Below, in pieces: positions 1 to 8,627 of a stretch of DNA of 24,195 bases. Under the pieces are notes generated by a model. That model was not told the DNA's origin. It saw only the letters and a program-made list of their open reading frames with translations, and searched no databases. How positions within the stretch are numbered: the stretch's first letter is position 1; each line of letters opens with the position of its first letter. Source of the stretch: Ardenticatenales bacterium (GTDB taxonomy: Bacteria; Chloroflexota; Anaerolineae; Promineifilales; Promineifilaceae); NCBI GenBank assembly GCA_020634575.1, contig JACKBM010000073.1, positions 1 through 24,195 on the forward strand, written 5' to 3'. The position numbers were made by a program, and so were the translations under genes.

Positions 1-156
1 GGGGTGGTGCGGTAGAGATGGGCCGCTGGCACGTCTCGGCTCGGGGACGACCTGATCATTGTCAGGGGGAGGCGATGACATTGGCACTTGTGCGGGGGCG
101 CGGGGGTGTTTACGCTGTCGGTATTGTTGGCGATTGGCTACCGGGAGTGTTGGTGT

Positions 157-1323
157 ATGAAACGACGTGATTTTTGCCGGCAGGCGGTGCTTTTGGGTGG
201 GGCGGTGGCGCTGTCGCCCTTGATGAAGGGGTGTTCCCCGGCTGATGAACTGGCTGCGGTGACGGCGCAGCAGCCGACCGCGTTGCCGCCCATCCCGACG
301 GCTACGGACGCCCCGACGCGGCCGTCGCCTACGGCTATGCCAGCCAGTCCCACGACGCAGCCAACTGCTGCCCCCACGGACGCTGCCCCGACCGCTACCC
401 CTGAAGCCGAGCCCACGTTGCTGCCGGCCATGGGCACGGTCGCCCTGGTGCGGACGCTGGATCGGGCGTATGGGGTGCAGCGGGCCGTGCGCTTGCTGGG
501 CGTCAACCCGCTGCGGGGCAACCGGGTGCTGCTCAAACCGAATTACAACAGCGCCGACCCGGCCCCATCCTCCACGCACCTGGACATTCTGCGCGCGCTG
601 GTCCTGGAAATGGAGGGGATGGGCGCCCGTTCGATCACGCTTGGTGAGCGTAGCGGCATGGGGGATACGCGCGCGGTGCTGTCAGAGACCGGCGTCTATG
701 GGCTGGCTCGGGAACTGGGCTTTGCGACGATTCTCTTTAACGAGATGGATGAGAAAGAATGGGTCAGTCAGCAGTCGACTGAATACCATTGGGAAAGCGG
801 CTTTGCGGTCCCGAAGATTTTGCTGGATTCTGAGTGTGTCGTGCAGACCTGCAATCTGAAGACACATGGTTATGGCGGCCATTTCACCATGTCGCTAAAG
901 AACTCGGTTGGCTTTGTGCCGCGGACGCTTGTCAGCGGTGGGTACAACTTCATGACCGAACTACATGCGTCACCGTACCAGCGGGAGATGATTGCCGAAA
1001 TCAACATGGTTTACCAGCCGTCGTTGATCGTGATGGATGGGGTGAAGGCGTTTGTGGATGGGGGGCCGGCACAGGGCACGGTGGTGACGCCGGGCGTGGT
1101 CCTGGCCAGCCAGGATCGGCTGGCGATTGACGCGGTCGGCGTGGCGATACTGCGCCTATTTGGCACCATCCCAGAGGTGAGCCAGGGGCGTATCTTCGCG
1201 CAGACCCAGCTAGCTCGGGCAGCGGAGCTGGGCCTGGGTGTGACCGGACCCGAGCAGATCCAGATCGTCACCGAGGATGCGGAAAGCGAGGCGTTTGCCG
1301 GGCTGGTGCGGCGCTTGCTTTGA
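157..1323 (+). CDS. DUF362 domain protein, Tat-type lipoprotein
   Basis: The 388-residue product begins with a twin-arginine-like motif (KRRDFCRQ, residues 2-9), a short hydrophobic segment, and a lipobox-like LMKGC with Cys26. This suggests Tat export and lipid anchoring outside the membrane. Residues about 39-90 form a Pro/Thr/Ala-rich linker of the kind seen in Chloroflexota surface lipoproteins. The rest matches the DUF362 family: LLKPNYN, then GARSITLGE, NLKTHGYGG and a C-terminal DRLAIDAVGVAILR segment. The reaction of DUF362 proteins is not established; some relatives carry ferredoxin domains, but no Cys cluster is seen here. An ATG at 157 is preferred over the in-frame start at 88 because GGGAG lies at 143-147 and the signal peptide begins there. 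A short open frame at 75-170 overlaps the start and has no recognisable product. A paralogue lies at 15962-17086. Confidence 0.85.
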   Translation: MKRRDFCRQAVLLGGAVALSPLMKGCSPADELAAVTAQQPTALPPIPTATDAPTRPSPTAMPASPTTQPTAAPTDAAPTATPEAEPTLLPAMGTVALVRTLDRAYGVQRAVRLLGVNPLRGNRVLLKPNYNSADPAPSSTHLDILRALVLEMEGMGARSITLGERSGMGDTRAVLSETGVYGLARELGFATILFNEMDEKEWVSQQSTEYHWESGFAVPKILLDSECVVQTCNLKTHGYGGHFTMSLKNSVGFVPRTLVSGGYNFMTELHASPYQREMIAEINMVYQPSLIVMDGVKAFVDGGPAQGTVVTPGVVLASQDRLAIDAVGVAILRLFGTIPEVSQGRIFAQTQLARAAELGLGVTGPEQIQIVTEDAESEAFAGLVRRLL

Positions 1324-1364
1324 GATCGCTGGGGGTCAGTCGGCCAGAGAAACAATCAATAAAT

Positions 1365-1398
1365 ATAAGAAAGGCGACCGCACGGTCGCCTTTCTTAT
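1365..1398. terminator. Strong bidirectional hairpin terminator
   Basis: A perfect 16-bp inverted repeat (1365-1380 against 1383-1398) has only two bases between the arms. The core is AAAGGCGACCG paired with CGGTCGCCTTT. It lies between the convergent ends of the DUF362 gene (stop 1321-1323) and the 255-residue gene (stop 1423-1425). The outer A/T arms give a T-rich 3' side on both strands, so it should stop transcription in both directions. Confidence 0.85.
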
Positions 1399-1422
1399 CT
1401 GTTTTGTCGAGAAGAAGAAAAT

Positions 1423-2190
1423 TTACTGGTTAGCGGAGCGCCACCAGCGGTAATGCTTGCCACGCAGATCTTCAATGGGCGGCAGGCCAAAGTAGGCCAT
1501 TTCCTTGCTGTTGCCGATGAAGATGCCGTTTTTGATGGTGCGGTAAGGGAAGTCCGGCGGCTCTACCCGGTTGACCATTTTGGTGTGGGTCGCATCCTTG
1601 TGCTGCACTTCGATCAGGCATTCGCGCAATTGATGGATGTAGGGGTAGGGCAGGTCGTTGACCGCGCCAAATTCCGGATTGTGCGCCAGATGGCCCAGCC
1701 GCAGTTCCACAAAGGCAATGGCCGGTAAGTGGATCATCGCATCCGGATCTTTGGTGATAAAGGAGTAGAAGTCGTGCGGGTCCAGGGTGCTGACGACAAG
1801 TGGGTTAATCGGGGTGATTTCCTGGTACAGATGCAGTTTTTCCGTGCCCGGGTCCGTATATTCTGAGCGTTCCAGGGGGAGAACGGCGCCGTAGGCCGTC
1901 ACCAGATAAAAGTTGCGCAAGCTGCTCAGCGGGACATGTTCGAGCACGCGGTAAGTCGAGATGTAGACCGATTTTTTGGGTGCGCCATCTTCGTGGGGGA
2001 CGCAACGGGCGATCCCTTCGTCGATGCGGAAGAAGGGATGGCGGAAATCGGGATCAAGCTCGGCGAACATGGCCTGGCCATGCTGTTTCTTGTGTTCGCC
2101 GACAGCGTAATATTCGCCAAAGGCATCGGGCGGCAGCATCGAGGCGATGAGCGCTTCAGGTGCCAATGAAAGATAAAGATGAATGGTCAT
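1423..2190 (-). CDS. Unrecognised 255-residue soluble protein
   Basis: I do not recognise this family. The product has no signal peptide and no clear membrane segment, and has a normal mixed composition rich in His, Pro and aromatic residues. Visible segments include HPFFRIDEGIARC near residue 52 and HLPAIAFVELRLGHLAHNPEFG in the second half; the C-terminus ends in HYRWWRSANQ. None is a catalytic signature I can name. The start at 2190 is supported by AAGGA about seven bases upstream. The gene is downstream of hppA on the same strand, separated by 174 bp with a hairpin, so it is probably transcribed separately. It is very likely a real gene because codon use resembles its neighbours and a terminator closes it. 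Confidence 0.7.
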   Translation of the reverse strand: MTIHLYLSLAPEALIASMLPPDAFGEYYAVGEHKKQHGQAMFAELDPDFRHPFFRIDEGIARCVPHEDGAPKKSVYISTYRVLEHVPLSSLRNFYLVTAYGAVLPLERSEYTDPGTEKLHLYQEITPINPLVVSTLDPHDFYSFITKDPDAMIHLPAIAFVELRLGHLAHNPEFGAVNDLPYPYIHQLRECLIEVQHKDATHTKMVNRVEPPDFPYRTIKNGIFIGNSKEMAYFGLPPIEDLRGKHYRWWRSANQ

Positions 2191-2220
2191 AGCAGCTTCC
2201 TTGTGTTGCTTTCTGAGTTT

Positions 2221-2249
2221 TACCGGCCGGTTCGCAAAACCGGCCGGTA
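2221..2249. terminator. Hairpin built from two CCGGCCGG palindromes
   Basis: Twelve bases at 2221-2232 (TACCGGCCGGTT) pair perfectly with 2238-2249 across a five-base loop. It lies in the 174-bp gap between the end of hppA (2365) and the start of the next minus-strand gene (2190), so it could end hppA transcripts or insulate the two genes. No clear T-run follows on the minus strand, so terminator function is an inference. The same gap holds an inverted CATGTGA/TCACATG pair at 2304-2324 of unknown role. Confidence 0.5.
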
Positions 2250-2364
2250 TCGTCTCTTAACTCAGCTCACATTGTCGGCCAATTGTATCTCGTCGTCAGG
2301 TGACATGTGACCCATATTCACATGACGTCTTTCCGCGATCTGCACAACTGCCCGACAGTTCGGC

Positions 2365-4533
2365 TCAAACAAACAGCGGCGCCAGCACCAGTGTGATAGT
2401 CGCCAACAGCTTAATCAACACATGCACGCTGGGGCCGGCTGTATCCTTGAACGGGTCGCCCACGGTGTCACCGACCACCGACGCCTTATGCGCTTCAGAG
2501 CCTTTGCCCTGCCGTTCGCCATCCTGACCCATGACGCCTTCCGCCTCAATGAACTTCTTGGCATTATCCCAGGCGCCGCCGCCGTTGTTCATCACCGTCG
2601 CCAGCAGCACGCCGCTGATGGTGCCGGCCATCAACATACCCGCGGCTGCCTCCGAACGGAGCAGCACGCCGACGATCACCGGCGTCAACACGGCAATAAT
2701 GCCCGGCAGGACCATTGCTCTCAGGGCGCCGCGCGTGGTGATGTCTACGGCCCGGCTGTAATCCGCCTGGGCGCCCGCGCGCCCTTCCAGCAGGCCAGGG
2801 ATCTCGCGGAACTGGCGGCGTACTTCAATGATGATCTTCTCGGCCACTTCCGAAACGGCGCGCATGGCTTGCGAGGAGAAGAGGAAGATCAGCATGGCGC
2901 CGATCATCGCGCCAACAAACACATCCACTTTGGCGAAGTCGACCACCCGCGAGGCGGCCACCGCCGCTTCACCGGCGCCGCTGACCTCGCGGACCAGGGC
3001 GACCTTGTCCAGATAAGCACTGAAAAGCAGAAATGCGGCCAGCGCCGCAGAGCCAATCGCATACCCCTTGGTGAGCGCCTTGGTGGTGTTGCCGGCCGAA
3101 TCCAGCGCGTCAGTCCCGGCCCGGATGGCTGCCGGCGCCCCGGACATCTCGACGATGCCGCCGGCGTTATCAACAATCGGGCCGAAGGTGTCCATCGCCA
3201 GGATAAAGGCGGCCGTCATCAGCATCCCCATCGTGGCCACGGCGGTGCCGTAGATGCCGCCCGTACTGGCGGCGACGCCGGCCGTCTCCGCGCCCTGTGT
3301 CCCCAGCCAATAAGAGCTGAGCAGAGCCAGGCCGATGGCAATCACCGGGGCCGCCGTGTTCTCAAAACCAACCGCCAGACCGGTGATGATATTGGGGCCG
3401 CTGCCGCGCAAGCTGGCCTGGACGATAGAGCGGACCGGCCGCCAGCGGGATTCGGTGTAATACATCGTGATCAATACGAAGAGGACACTGGCACCCAGGC
3501 CGACCATCCCCGCCCAGAAGAACCAGATGTCGCCCAGCATGGCGTCCACCACATAGTAGAGGGCGACGGCGCACAGCACGACAGTCAGGGCATAGCTGCG
3601 GAAGAGGGCATTCATCGGTTCCTCACCCTCATGGAGCTTGAACCAGGGGAAGCTGGTCGCCGCCAGGACGCCGATGATTGACGTCAACAGGCCAAAGGAG
3701 CGGACGATGAGGGGGAAGAAGATCCATTCTGCCTTGCCGGTCAGCGCATAGATGGCGATGCCCAGGATCATAGCGCCGATGTTCTCGGCCACTGTGGATT
3801 CAAACAGGTCCGCGCCACGACCGGCGCAGTCGCCCACGTTGTCACCGACGAGGTCGGCGATGACGCCGGCATTGCGCGGATCATCTTCGGGGATGTTGGC
3901 TTCTACCTTGCCGACCAGGTCGGCGCCGACGTCGGCGGCCTTGGTGTAGATGCCGCCGCCCAGCTGGGCAAACAGGGCGACAAAGCTGGCGCCGAAGCCC
4001 ATGCCGACGATCAGGAAGGGGGCGATGTCCGGGTGGTCAAAACCGCCATAGGCCCAGAACATGATGTAGACGCTGATGAGGCTGAGGGCCACGACCAGGA
4101 AGCCGCTGACGGCGCCGCCGCGCAGGGCGACATTAAAGGCGGGCACAACGCCGCCCCGGGCTGCTGCAGCCACCCGCTGATTGGATTGCACGGCCACATA
4201 CATGCCGATGATGCCGCTCAGGGCGGAGACAGCCGCGCCGACCAGAAAGCCGACACCGGTCTTCCAGCCCAGCTCAAAACCAACAATGCCGGTTTCCGAA
4301 ACTTCCTCGAAGGCGCCAACCAGGACAGCGATGATGATAGCCGTCACAAAGGTCAGCGCCGCGATGGTGCCATATTGGCGGGTGATGAAGGCGACGGCGC
4401 CGCGATAGATCGCTTCGCCAACAGCGCGCATCTCCGCTGTGCCGCGGTCACGCCGCAGCACATCCCAGGCCAAATAGATGACAAAAACAAGGGAAACGGC
4501 CGTGAACGTAGGGACTGTCCACGTGAGATTCAT
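2365..4533 (-). CDS. hppA: Membrane-bound K+-independent H+-translocating pyrophosphatase
   Basis: The 722-residue polytopic inner-membrane protein hydrolyses pyrophosphate and pumps protons, which recovers energy from biosynthetic PPi. Family hallmarks are clear: GADLVGKVEANIPEDDPRN, then IADLVGDNVGDCAGRGADLFES for pyrophosphate and Mg binding, and a C-terminal MNNGGGAWDNAKKFIE plus GDTVGDPFKDTAGPS. The determinant segment reads GNTTKALTKGYAIGS. Lys with Thr three residues later marks the K+-independent H+-pumping subfamily; K+-dependent enzymes have Ala at the first position. The ATG at 4533 is chosen over an in-frame start at 4572 because AGGAGG sits just upstream and the first transmembrane helix follows directly. 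Length is normal for the family. An extended -10 promoter with an overlapping palindrome lies about 60 bp upstream. Confidence 0.96.
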   Translation of the reverse strand: MNLTWTVPTFTAVSLVFVIYLAWDVLRRDRGTAEMRAVGEAIYRGAVAFITRQYGTIAALTFVTAIIIAVLVGAFEEVSETGIVGFELGWKTGVGFLVGAAVSALSGIIGMYVAVQSNQRVAAAARGGVVPAFNVALRGGAVSGFLVVALSLISVYIMFWAYGGFDHPDIAPFLIVGMGFGASFVALFAQLGGGIYTKAADVGADLVGKVEANIPEDDPRNAGVIADLVGDNVGDCAGRGADLFESTVAENIGAMILGIAIYALTGKAEWIFFPLIVRSFGLLTSIIGVLAATSFPWFKLHEGEEPMNALFRSYALTVVLCAVALYYVVDAMLGDIWFFWAGMVGLGASVLFVLITMYYTESRWRPVRSIVQASLRGSGPNIITGLAVGFENTAAPVIAIGLALLSSYWLGTQGAETAGVAASTGGIYGTAVATMGMLMTAAFILAMDTFGPIVDNAGGIVEMSGAPAAIRAGTDALDSAGNTTKALTKGYAIGSAALAAFLLFSAYLDKVALVREVSGAGEAAVAASRVVDFAKVDVFVGAMIGAMLIFLFSSQAMRAVSEVAEKIIIEVRRQFREIPGLLEGRAGAQADYSRAVDITTRGALRAMVLPGIIAVLTPVIVGVLLRSEAAAGMLMAGTISGVLLATVMNNGGGAWDNAKKFIEAEGVMGQDGERQGKGSEAHKASVVGDTVGDPFKDTAGPSVHVLIKLLATITLVLAPLFV

Positions 4534-4592
4534 GGCACCTCCTAGTCTGTGGGTGGGGAGCCACAGGCCCATGTTGGGAATAGATTGCCGGA

Positions 4593-4617
4593 ATTATAAC
4601 AGAATCGATTCTGGCAA
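4593..4617 (-). promoter_or_regulatory. hppA promoter with palindromic operator candidate
   Basis: On the minus strand a consensus TATAAT (4593-4598) is preceded by TGT, giving an extended -10 element. A perfect 14-bp palindrome, CAGAATCGATTCTG, occupies 4600-4613 directly upstream of the -10. TTGCCA at 4612-4617 resembles a -35 box but at only 13 bp spacing, so the promoter probably depends on the extended -10 or on an activator. A factor bound at the palindrome would sit where RNA polymerase binds. The predicted leader to the ATG at 4533 is about 50 nt. Confidence 0.55.
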
Positions 4618-4751
4618 ATGGCCGTATAAGCGGATATATGACTTTTCTCCAAACATTATCTGACACTCATCATTAGACAGTTTTTGGCCTATTTTGCGAT
4701 CCTTAAGATCGGCAGTTCGTGGTCATCTGGCCTGATAGGGGGGTAACTCCC

Positions 4752-5729
4752 ATGAAAGCAATGGTTTATGAGCGTTATGGCCCTCCCGATGTTTTCCAAC
4801 TCAAGGAGGTGCCTACGCCTGCACCTGGGGTGCATGAGGTGCTCGTGCGCATACGAGCTACCACCGTGCGCACTGGTGATTGGCGGATGCGTAAAGCCGA
4901 TCCCTTTTTAGCTCGACTATTTAATGGGCTGTTTCGCCCCCGGCGGCAGATTCTTGGCTTTGAACTGGCCGGGGATGTGGTGGCCATTGGCGCGGCCGTG
5001 ACGAAGTTTAAGCCCGGCGACGCGGTTATGGCCTCTTGCGGGCTGGATTTTGGCGCTTACGCTGAATACCGCTGTGTGGCGGAGGATGGGGTGATGGCGC
5101 TGAAACCGGCCGGTCTCAGCTACCCCGAAGCCGCCGCTCTACCCAGCGGCGGGCTGGCCGCCCTGGCTAACTTGCGCCGTGGCCAGATCCAGGCCGGCGC
5201 GCAGGTGCTCATTTACGGCGCATCAGGCAGCGTCGGTAGCTACGCCGTGCAGCTGGCGCGCCACTGCGGCGCTGAAGTGACCGGTGTTTGCAGTGGCCGT
5301 AATCACGCCTGGGTTCAGGCGCTGGGGGCGACGGCTACCATCGACTACACCCAGGAGGCCATTACCAGCCGTCCCGAACGCTACGATCTCATCTTCAATG
5401 CCGTGGGCAAGGAAATCAGCGCAGTCACCCCCGCCGAATTCAAGCGGCTGCTGCGCCCGGGGGGACGTTACCTCAGCATCAACGATGGGTATAAGGAGGA
5501 AGCAGCGGAGCTGGTTTATCTAGGCCAATTGGCTGAGGCGGGTGATCTTCGCGTCGTGATTGATCGTTGTTACCCGTTGGCGGAGATGGCGGCGGCCCAC
5601 CGCTACGTGGAGGCGGGTCACAAACGGGGCAATGTGGTTATCCTGGTCGAGCCAGCTGGGGCGATGCCCGGCGCAGGCGGTTTTTTGCCGGGCAACCTGG
5701 CAACTATCGGGGCGGCAGCCGTCAGATGA
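4752..5729 (+). CDS. MDR-superfamily NAD(P)-dependent oxidoreductase (quinone reductase/alcohol dehydrogenase-like)
   Basis: The 325-residue cytosolic protein has the zinc-free medium-chain dehydrogenase layout. The GroES-like N-domain opens with MKAMVYERYGPPDVFQL and contains GFELAGDVVAIG (residues 69-80) and FKPGDAVMA. The Rossmann domain has the nucleotide motif IYGASGSVGSYAVQLA near residues 154-169. The structural-zinc Cys cluster is absent. It should reduce a quinone, enone or aldehyde with NAD(P)H; the substrate is unknown. About 25 residues follow the usual family end at GNVVILV. The start at 4752 is favoured because a purine-rich GGGGGG lies upstream and MKA is the canonical beginning. 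Its TGA overlaps the ATG of the next gene (ATGA at 5726-5729), so the two are translationally coupled and the enzyme may relate to the regulator's signal. Confidence 0.88.
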   Translation: MKAMVYERYGPPDVFQLKEVPTPAPGVHEVLVRIRATTVRTGDWRMRKADPFLARLFNGLFRPRRQILGFELAGDVVAIGAAVTKFKPGDAVMASCGLDFGAYAEYRCVAEDGVMALKPAGLSYPEAAALPSGGLAALANLRRGQIQAGAQVLIYGASGSVGSYAVQLARHCGAEVTGVCSGRNHAWVQALGATATIDYTQEAITSRPERYDLIFNAVGKEISAVTPAEFKRLLRPGGRYLSINDGYKEEAAELVYLGQLAEAGDLRVVIDRCYPLAEMAAAHRYVEAGHKRGNVVILVEPAGAMPGAGGFLPGNLATIGAAAVR

Positions 5730-8488
5730 ACGAATATTACTGGCCTGGCGAGGAAGGCGGCGCAACCCTCCTGCTGACCAAGTTGTTTGTGCCGCCCATG
5801 CGACCGGGTATTGTGCGGCGGCCGCAACTGGTAGGCCGGCTGCGGCAGGGGTTGCAGTTGGGCCAGCGACTGACGTTGCTGTCGGCACCGGCCGGTTTTG
5901 GCAAAACCACCCTTCTGAGCGAATGGATTCAGGAGCTGACTGGCGCTGAGGCCCAAAGCGCGACACCGGCAATTGGCTGGCTCTCCCTCGACGAAAACGA
6001 TAACGACCTCGGCCGCTTCCTGACCTATCTGATTGGCGCCCTGAATCAGATTCCAGGATTGGCGACCATTGGCAGGCAGGCGCTGGCCCTGGTGCAGGCG
6101 CCGCAGACGCCGCTGGACGAGAATGTGCTGGTCAGCTTGATCAATGAGCTGGCCACGTTGCCGGCGCCGCTGATGCTGGTGCTGGATGATTACCATCTCA
6201 TCAATGCGGAACCAGTGGACCAGGCGCTGACATTTTTGCTGGAACATGCCCCGCCGCAGCTACGGCTGGTTATTGCCACACGGGATGATCCGCAACTGCC
6301 GTTGGCCCGGCTACGGGCGCGCGGACAGCTTAATGAGCTGCGGGCGCTGGATCTGCGCTTTTCGCTGACGGAAACTGGCCAATTTCTCAATCAGGCCATG
6401 CGACTGAACCTTTCCCCCGAAGCGATCGCCACCCTGGAAGCGCGCACGGAGGGCTGGATCGCCGGTCTACAGCTGGCGGCCATCTCCATACAGGGCAATG
6501 CTGATGCCGAGATGCTCATCCAATCCTTCGCCGGCAGCCATCGTTTTGTCATCGACTACCTTCTCGAGGAAGTGCTGGAGCAGCAGCCTGCGCCTTTGCA
6601 GGCTTTCCTGCTAAAGACGGCCGTGCTGGACCGCTTCACTGGCGATCTCTGTGACGCGCTGACCGGCCGGGACGATGGCCGGGAAACGCTCGCCGAATTG
6701 GAGCGGGCCAATCTATTTATCGTGCCATTGGATGGCCACCGGCGCTGGTACCGCTACCACCACCTCTTTGCCGACATTCTACGCCAGCGCTTACGCCAGA
6801 CAGCGCCGGCGCAACTGGCCGTCCACCAGGTCCAGGCCAGCCGCTGGTACGCGGACAGCGGCCACAGCGAGGAAGCGATTGAGTACGCGGTCCGGGCGGC
6901 AGATTATGCCCGGGCAGCCGACCTGGTGGAAGAATATGTGGATGATATCTGGCAGCTAGGCGAAGATAGCCGGCTGCAGCGATGGCTGAACCGGCTACCG
7001 GCCGATGTCGTCAATACCCGGCCCCACCTGGGTATCCTCCATGCGGGAAACCTCTACACCATCGGGCAAATTGATAAGGCGACTGAGCGGCTGCAGGCAG
7101 TCGAAGCACTCCTTTATCACGGGGCGCCGGCTCGCAATGGACAGTCGCCACCGCGTTGGACCGAGGCTGAACTGCGGCAACTGCGCGGGCGCGCCGCCGT
7201 CATCAAGGCGCATCTGGTTTCTTATCATGGGAATGGCCAGGACGCCATTCGCTGCGCCCACCAGGCCCTCGATGATCTGCCGCTGGATGATGCAACCTGG
7301 CGCTGGTCCGCCTTTGACTGCATCGGCACCGTGTACAGTTCGGTTGACGAGCCGGCTGCTTACCACGCCCGGCTGGATGCGCTGGAAGCCAGTAAGGCGG
7401 CGGGAAACGGGTACATGATCCTGTACGCCAGCCTCAGATTGGCGGTCACCCTGCGCGACCTGGGCCGGCTTGCGGAAGCGTTGGCGATATGCCAGCAACA
7501 GTTGGCAAAGGCCGAAAGCCAGGGGCTGGCCGAAACGGCACTGGTCGGTTGGCTCTACACACTGTGGGCCGAAATTCTGGCGGAGAAAAATGAGCTGGAC
7601 CGGGCGCTCAAGCTGGCGCAGCAGGGGGTGGCGCTGACGGAGCGGGGCCGGGATATGACCTTGCTGGGCAGCAGCTACCTTTGTCTGCTGCGGGTACTAT
7701 TTTCGGCCGGACGCTGGCCAGAGGCCCTGGCGTTAATTGACCGTGCCAATGGGGCGGCGCCCGTACGGCAGTTGTCCCCCTGGATCAGGGTGCAGTTGGC
7801 GGCCTGGCGAGCGCGTATCTGGTTGCGGCAGGAACAGGTACAGGCGGCGGCCATGTGGGCTGAGCAGGCCGAACTGGCCGACAGGTTGGCGCTGGCGCCG
7901 CTGCATGATTTTGACTATGGCATTTATGCCCGGCTATTGCTGGCGGTCGGCGACGTTGACTCAGCGGCCGAACTGCTGGCGCGGTTGCTCGCGGCGGCTG
8001 AATCTGGTGGCCGGCAATCCAAGCAGATTGAGTTGCGGTTGCTCCAGGCGCTGGCCTGGCAAGCCGGCGGCGCTTTTGAGCAGGCCCAGATCGTGCTGGC
8101 TGAAGCCCTGAACCTGGGTGAAGGAGATGGTTTTGTGCGCCTGTTCGCGGATGAGGGCGAGCCTGTTGTCCCTCTCTTGCGGCGGGCGCTGGCCCGAGGG
8201 AGTTCACCCGATTATGTGCGCCAGCTGCTGGACGTCTGCGGTAGCCCGCTCACCGCGCCGGTCGCCATCGACCAATCAGCCCTGGTTGAGCCGCTCAGCG
8301 AGCGGGAGATGGAAGTGCTGGCTGAGATCGCGGCCGGGTTCAGCAACCGGGAAATTGCCGACCGGCTCTATTTGTCCACTCACACGGTGAAAGTGCACAC
8401 CCGCAACATCTACGGCAAGCTCGATGTGCACAACCGGACCCAGGCGGTGGCCCGTTCCCGGGAACTGGGGCTGCTAGCCACTGGCTGA
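5726..8488 (+). CDS. Large ATP-binding LuxR-family regulator (MalT-like LAL)
   Basis: The 920-residue cytosolic regulator has the MalT/LAL plan. An N-terminal STAND-type ATPase carries Walker A APAGFGKT (residues 54-61) and Walker B LMLVLDDYH (149-157). A long helical, TPR-like sensor region covers roughly residues 330-830. A C-terminal LuxR helix-turn-helix begins at LSEREMEVLAEIA (857) with NREIADRLYLSTHTVKVHTRNIY as recognition region. LAL proteins typically bind an inducer through the TPR region, oligomerise with ATP and activate nearby promoters. The start is the ATG overlapping the oxidoreductase stop; upstream in-frame codons lie inside that gene and lack family similarity. The gene lies directly before three phased AATACC boxes and the ABC operon, its likely target. 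The inducer is unknown. Confidence 0.93.
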   Translation: MNEYYWPGEEGGATLLLTKLFVPPMRPGIVRRPQLVGRLRQGLQLGQRLTLLSAPAGFGKTTLLSEWIQELTGAEAQSATPAIGWLSLDENDNDLGRFLTYLIGALNQIPGLATIGRQALALVQAPQTPLDENVLVSLINELATLPAPLMLVLDDYHLINAEPVDQALTFLLEHAPPQLRLVIATRDDPQLPLARLRARGQLNELRALDLRFSLTETGQFLNQAMRLNLSPEAIATLEARTEGWIAGLQLAAISIQGNADAEMLIQSFAGSHRFVIDYLLEEVLEQQPAPLQAFLLKTAVLDRFTGDLCDALTGRDDGRETLAELERANLFIVPLDGHRRWYRYHHLFADILRQRLRQTAPAQLAVHQVQASRWYADSGHSEEAIEYAVRAADYARAADLVEEYVDDIWQLGEDSRLQRWLNRLPADVVNTRPHLGILHAGNLYTIGQIDKATERLQAVEALLYHGAPARNGQSPPRWTEAELRQLRGRAAVIKAHLVSYHGNGQDAIRCAHQALDDLPLDDATWRWSAFDCIGTVYSSVDEPAAYHARLDALEASKAAGNGYMILYASLRLAVTLRDLGRLAEALAICQQQLAKAESQGLAETALVGWLYTLWAEILAEKNELDRALKLAQQGVALTERGRDMTLLGSSYLCLLRVLFSAGRWPEALALIDRANGAAPVRQLSPWIRVQLAAWRARIWLRQEQVQAAAMWAEQAELADRLALAPLHDFDYGIYARLLLAVGDVDSAAELLARLLAAAESGGRQSKQIELRLLQALAWQAGGAFEQAQIVLAEALNLGEGDGFVRLFADEGEPVVPLLRRALARGSSPDYVRQLLDVCGSPLTAPVAIDQSALVEPLSEREMEVLAEIAAGFSNREIADRLYLSTHTVKVHTRNIYGKLDVHNRTQAVARSRELGLLATG

Positions 8489-8493
8489 GACCC

Positions 8494-8543
8494 AATACCG
8501 CCTTCCCTCCCGATTAATACCTTTGGGGTATGACAGTAATACC
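8494..8543 (+). promoter_or_regulatory. Three phased AATACC boxes upstream of the ABC operon
   Basis: The hexamer AATACC occurs at 8494-8499, 8516-8521 and 8538-8543, exactly 22 bp apart, or two helical turns, so all copies face the same side of the DNA. The array lies between the LAL regulator stop (8488) and the ABC ATPase start (8628). Copies 1 and 3 share more downstream bases (CGCCTT and CCGCCTT), and copy 2 runs into GGGGTAT, a partial inverted copy. Phased direct repeats are expected for an oligomerising activator of the MalT type, so these are the best candidate sites for the neighbouring regulator. I could not place a convincing -35/-10 pair nearby. Confidence 0.6.
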
Positions 8544-8627
8544 CGCCTTACGGCATGCTGTAATCATCATTGAATGAGCGTTCCGGGACGGCCGTGACCG
8601 TCGCCGGGCCTCATTGGGAGGATGATC

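Noticed and set aside
75..170. Short open frame with GGGGGAGG just upstream, overlapping the DUF362 start
   Set aside because: The 31-residue product resembles nothing known, the ribosome site is too close to the ATG, and the overlap with a well-supported gene makes it unlikely to be a separate gene.
2304..2324. CATGTGA/TCACATG inverted repeat resembling a CRP/FNR-type site
   Set aside because: The spacing between half-sites is seven, not six, and it lies more than 100 bp from any start codon on either strand.
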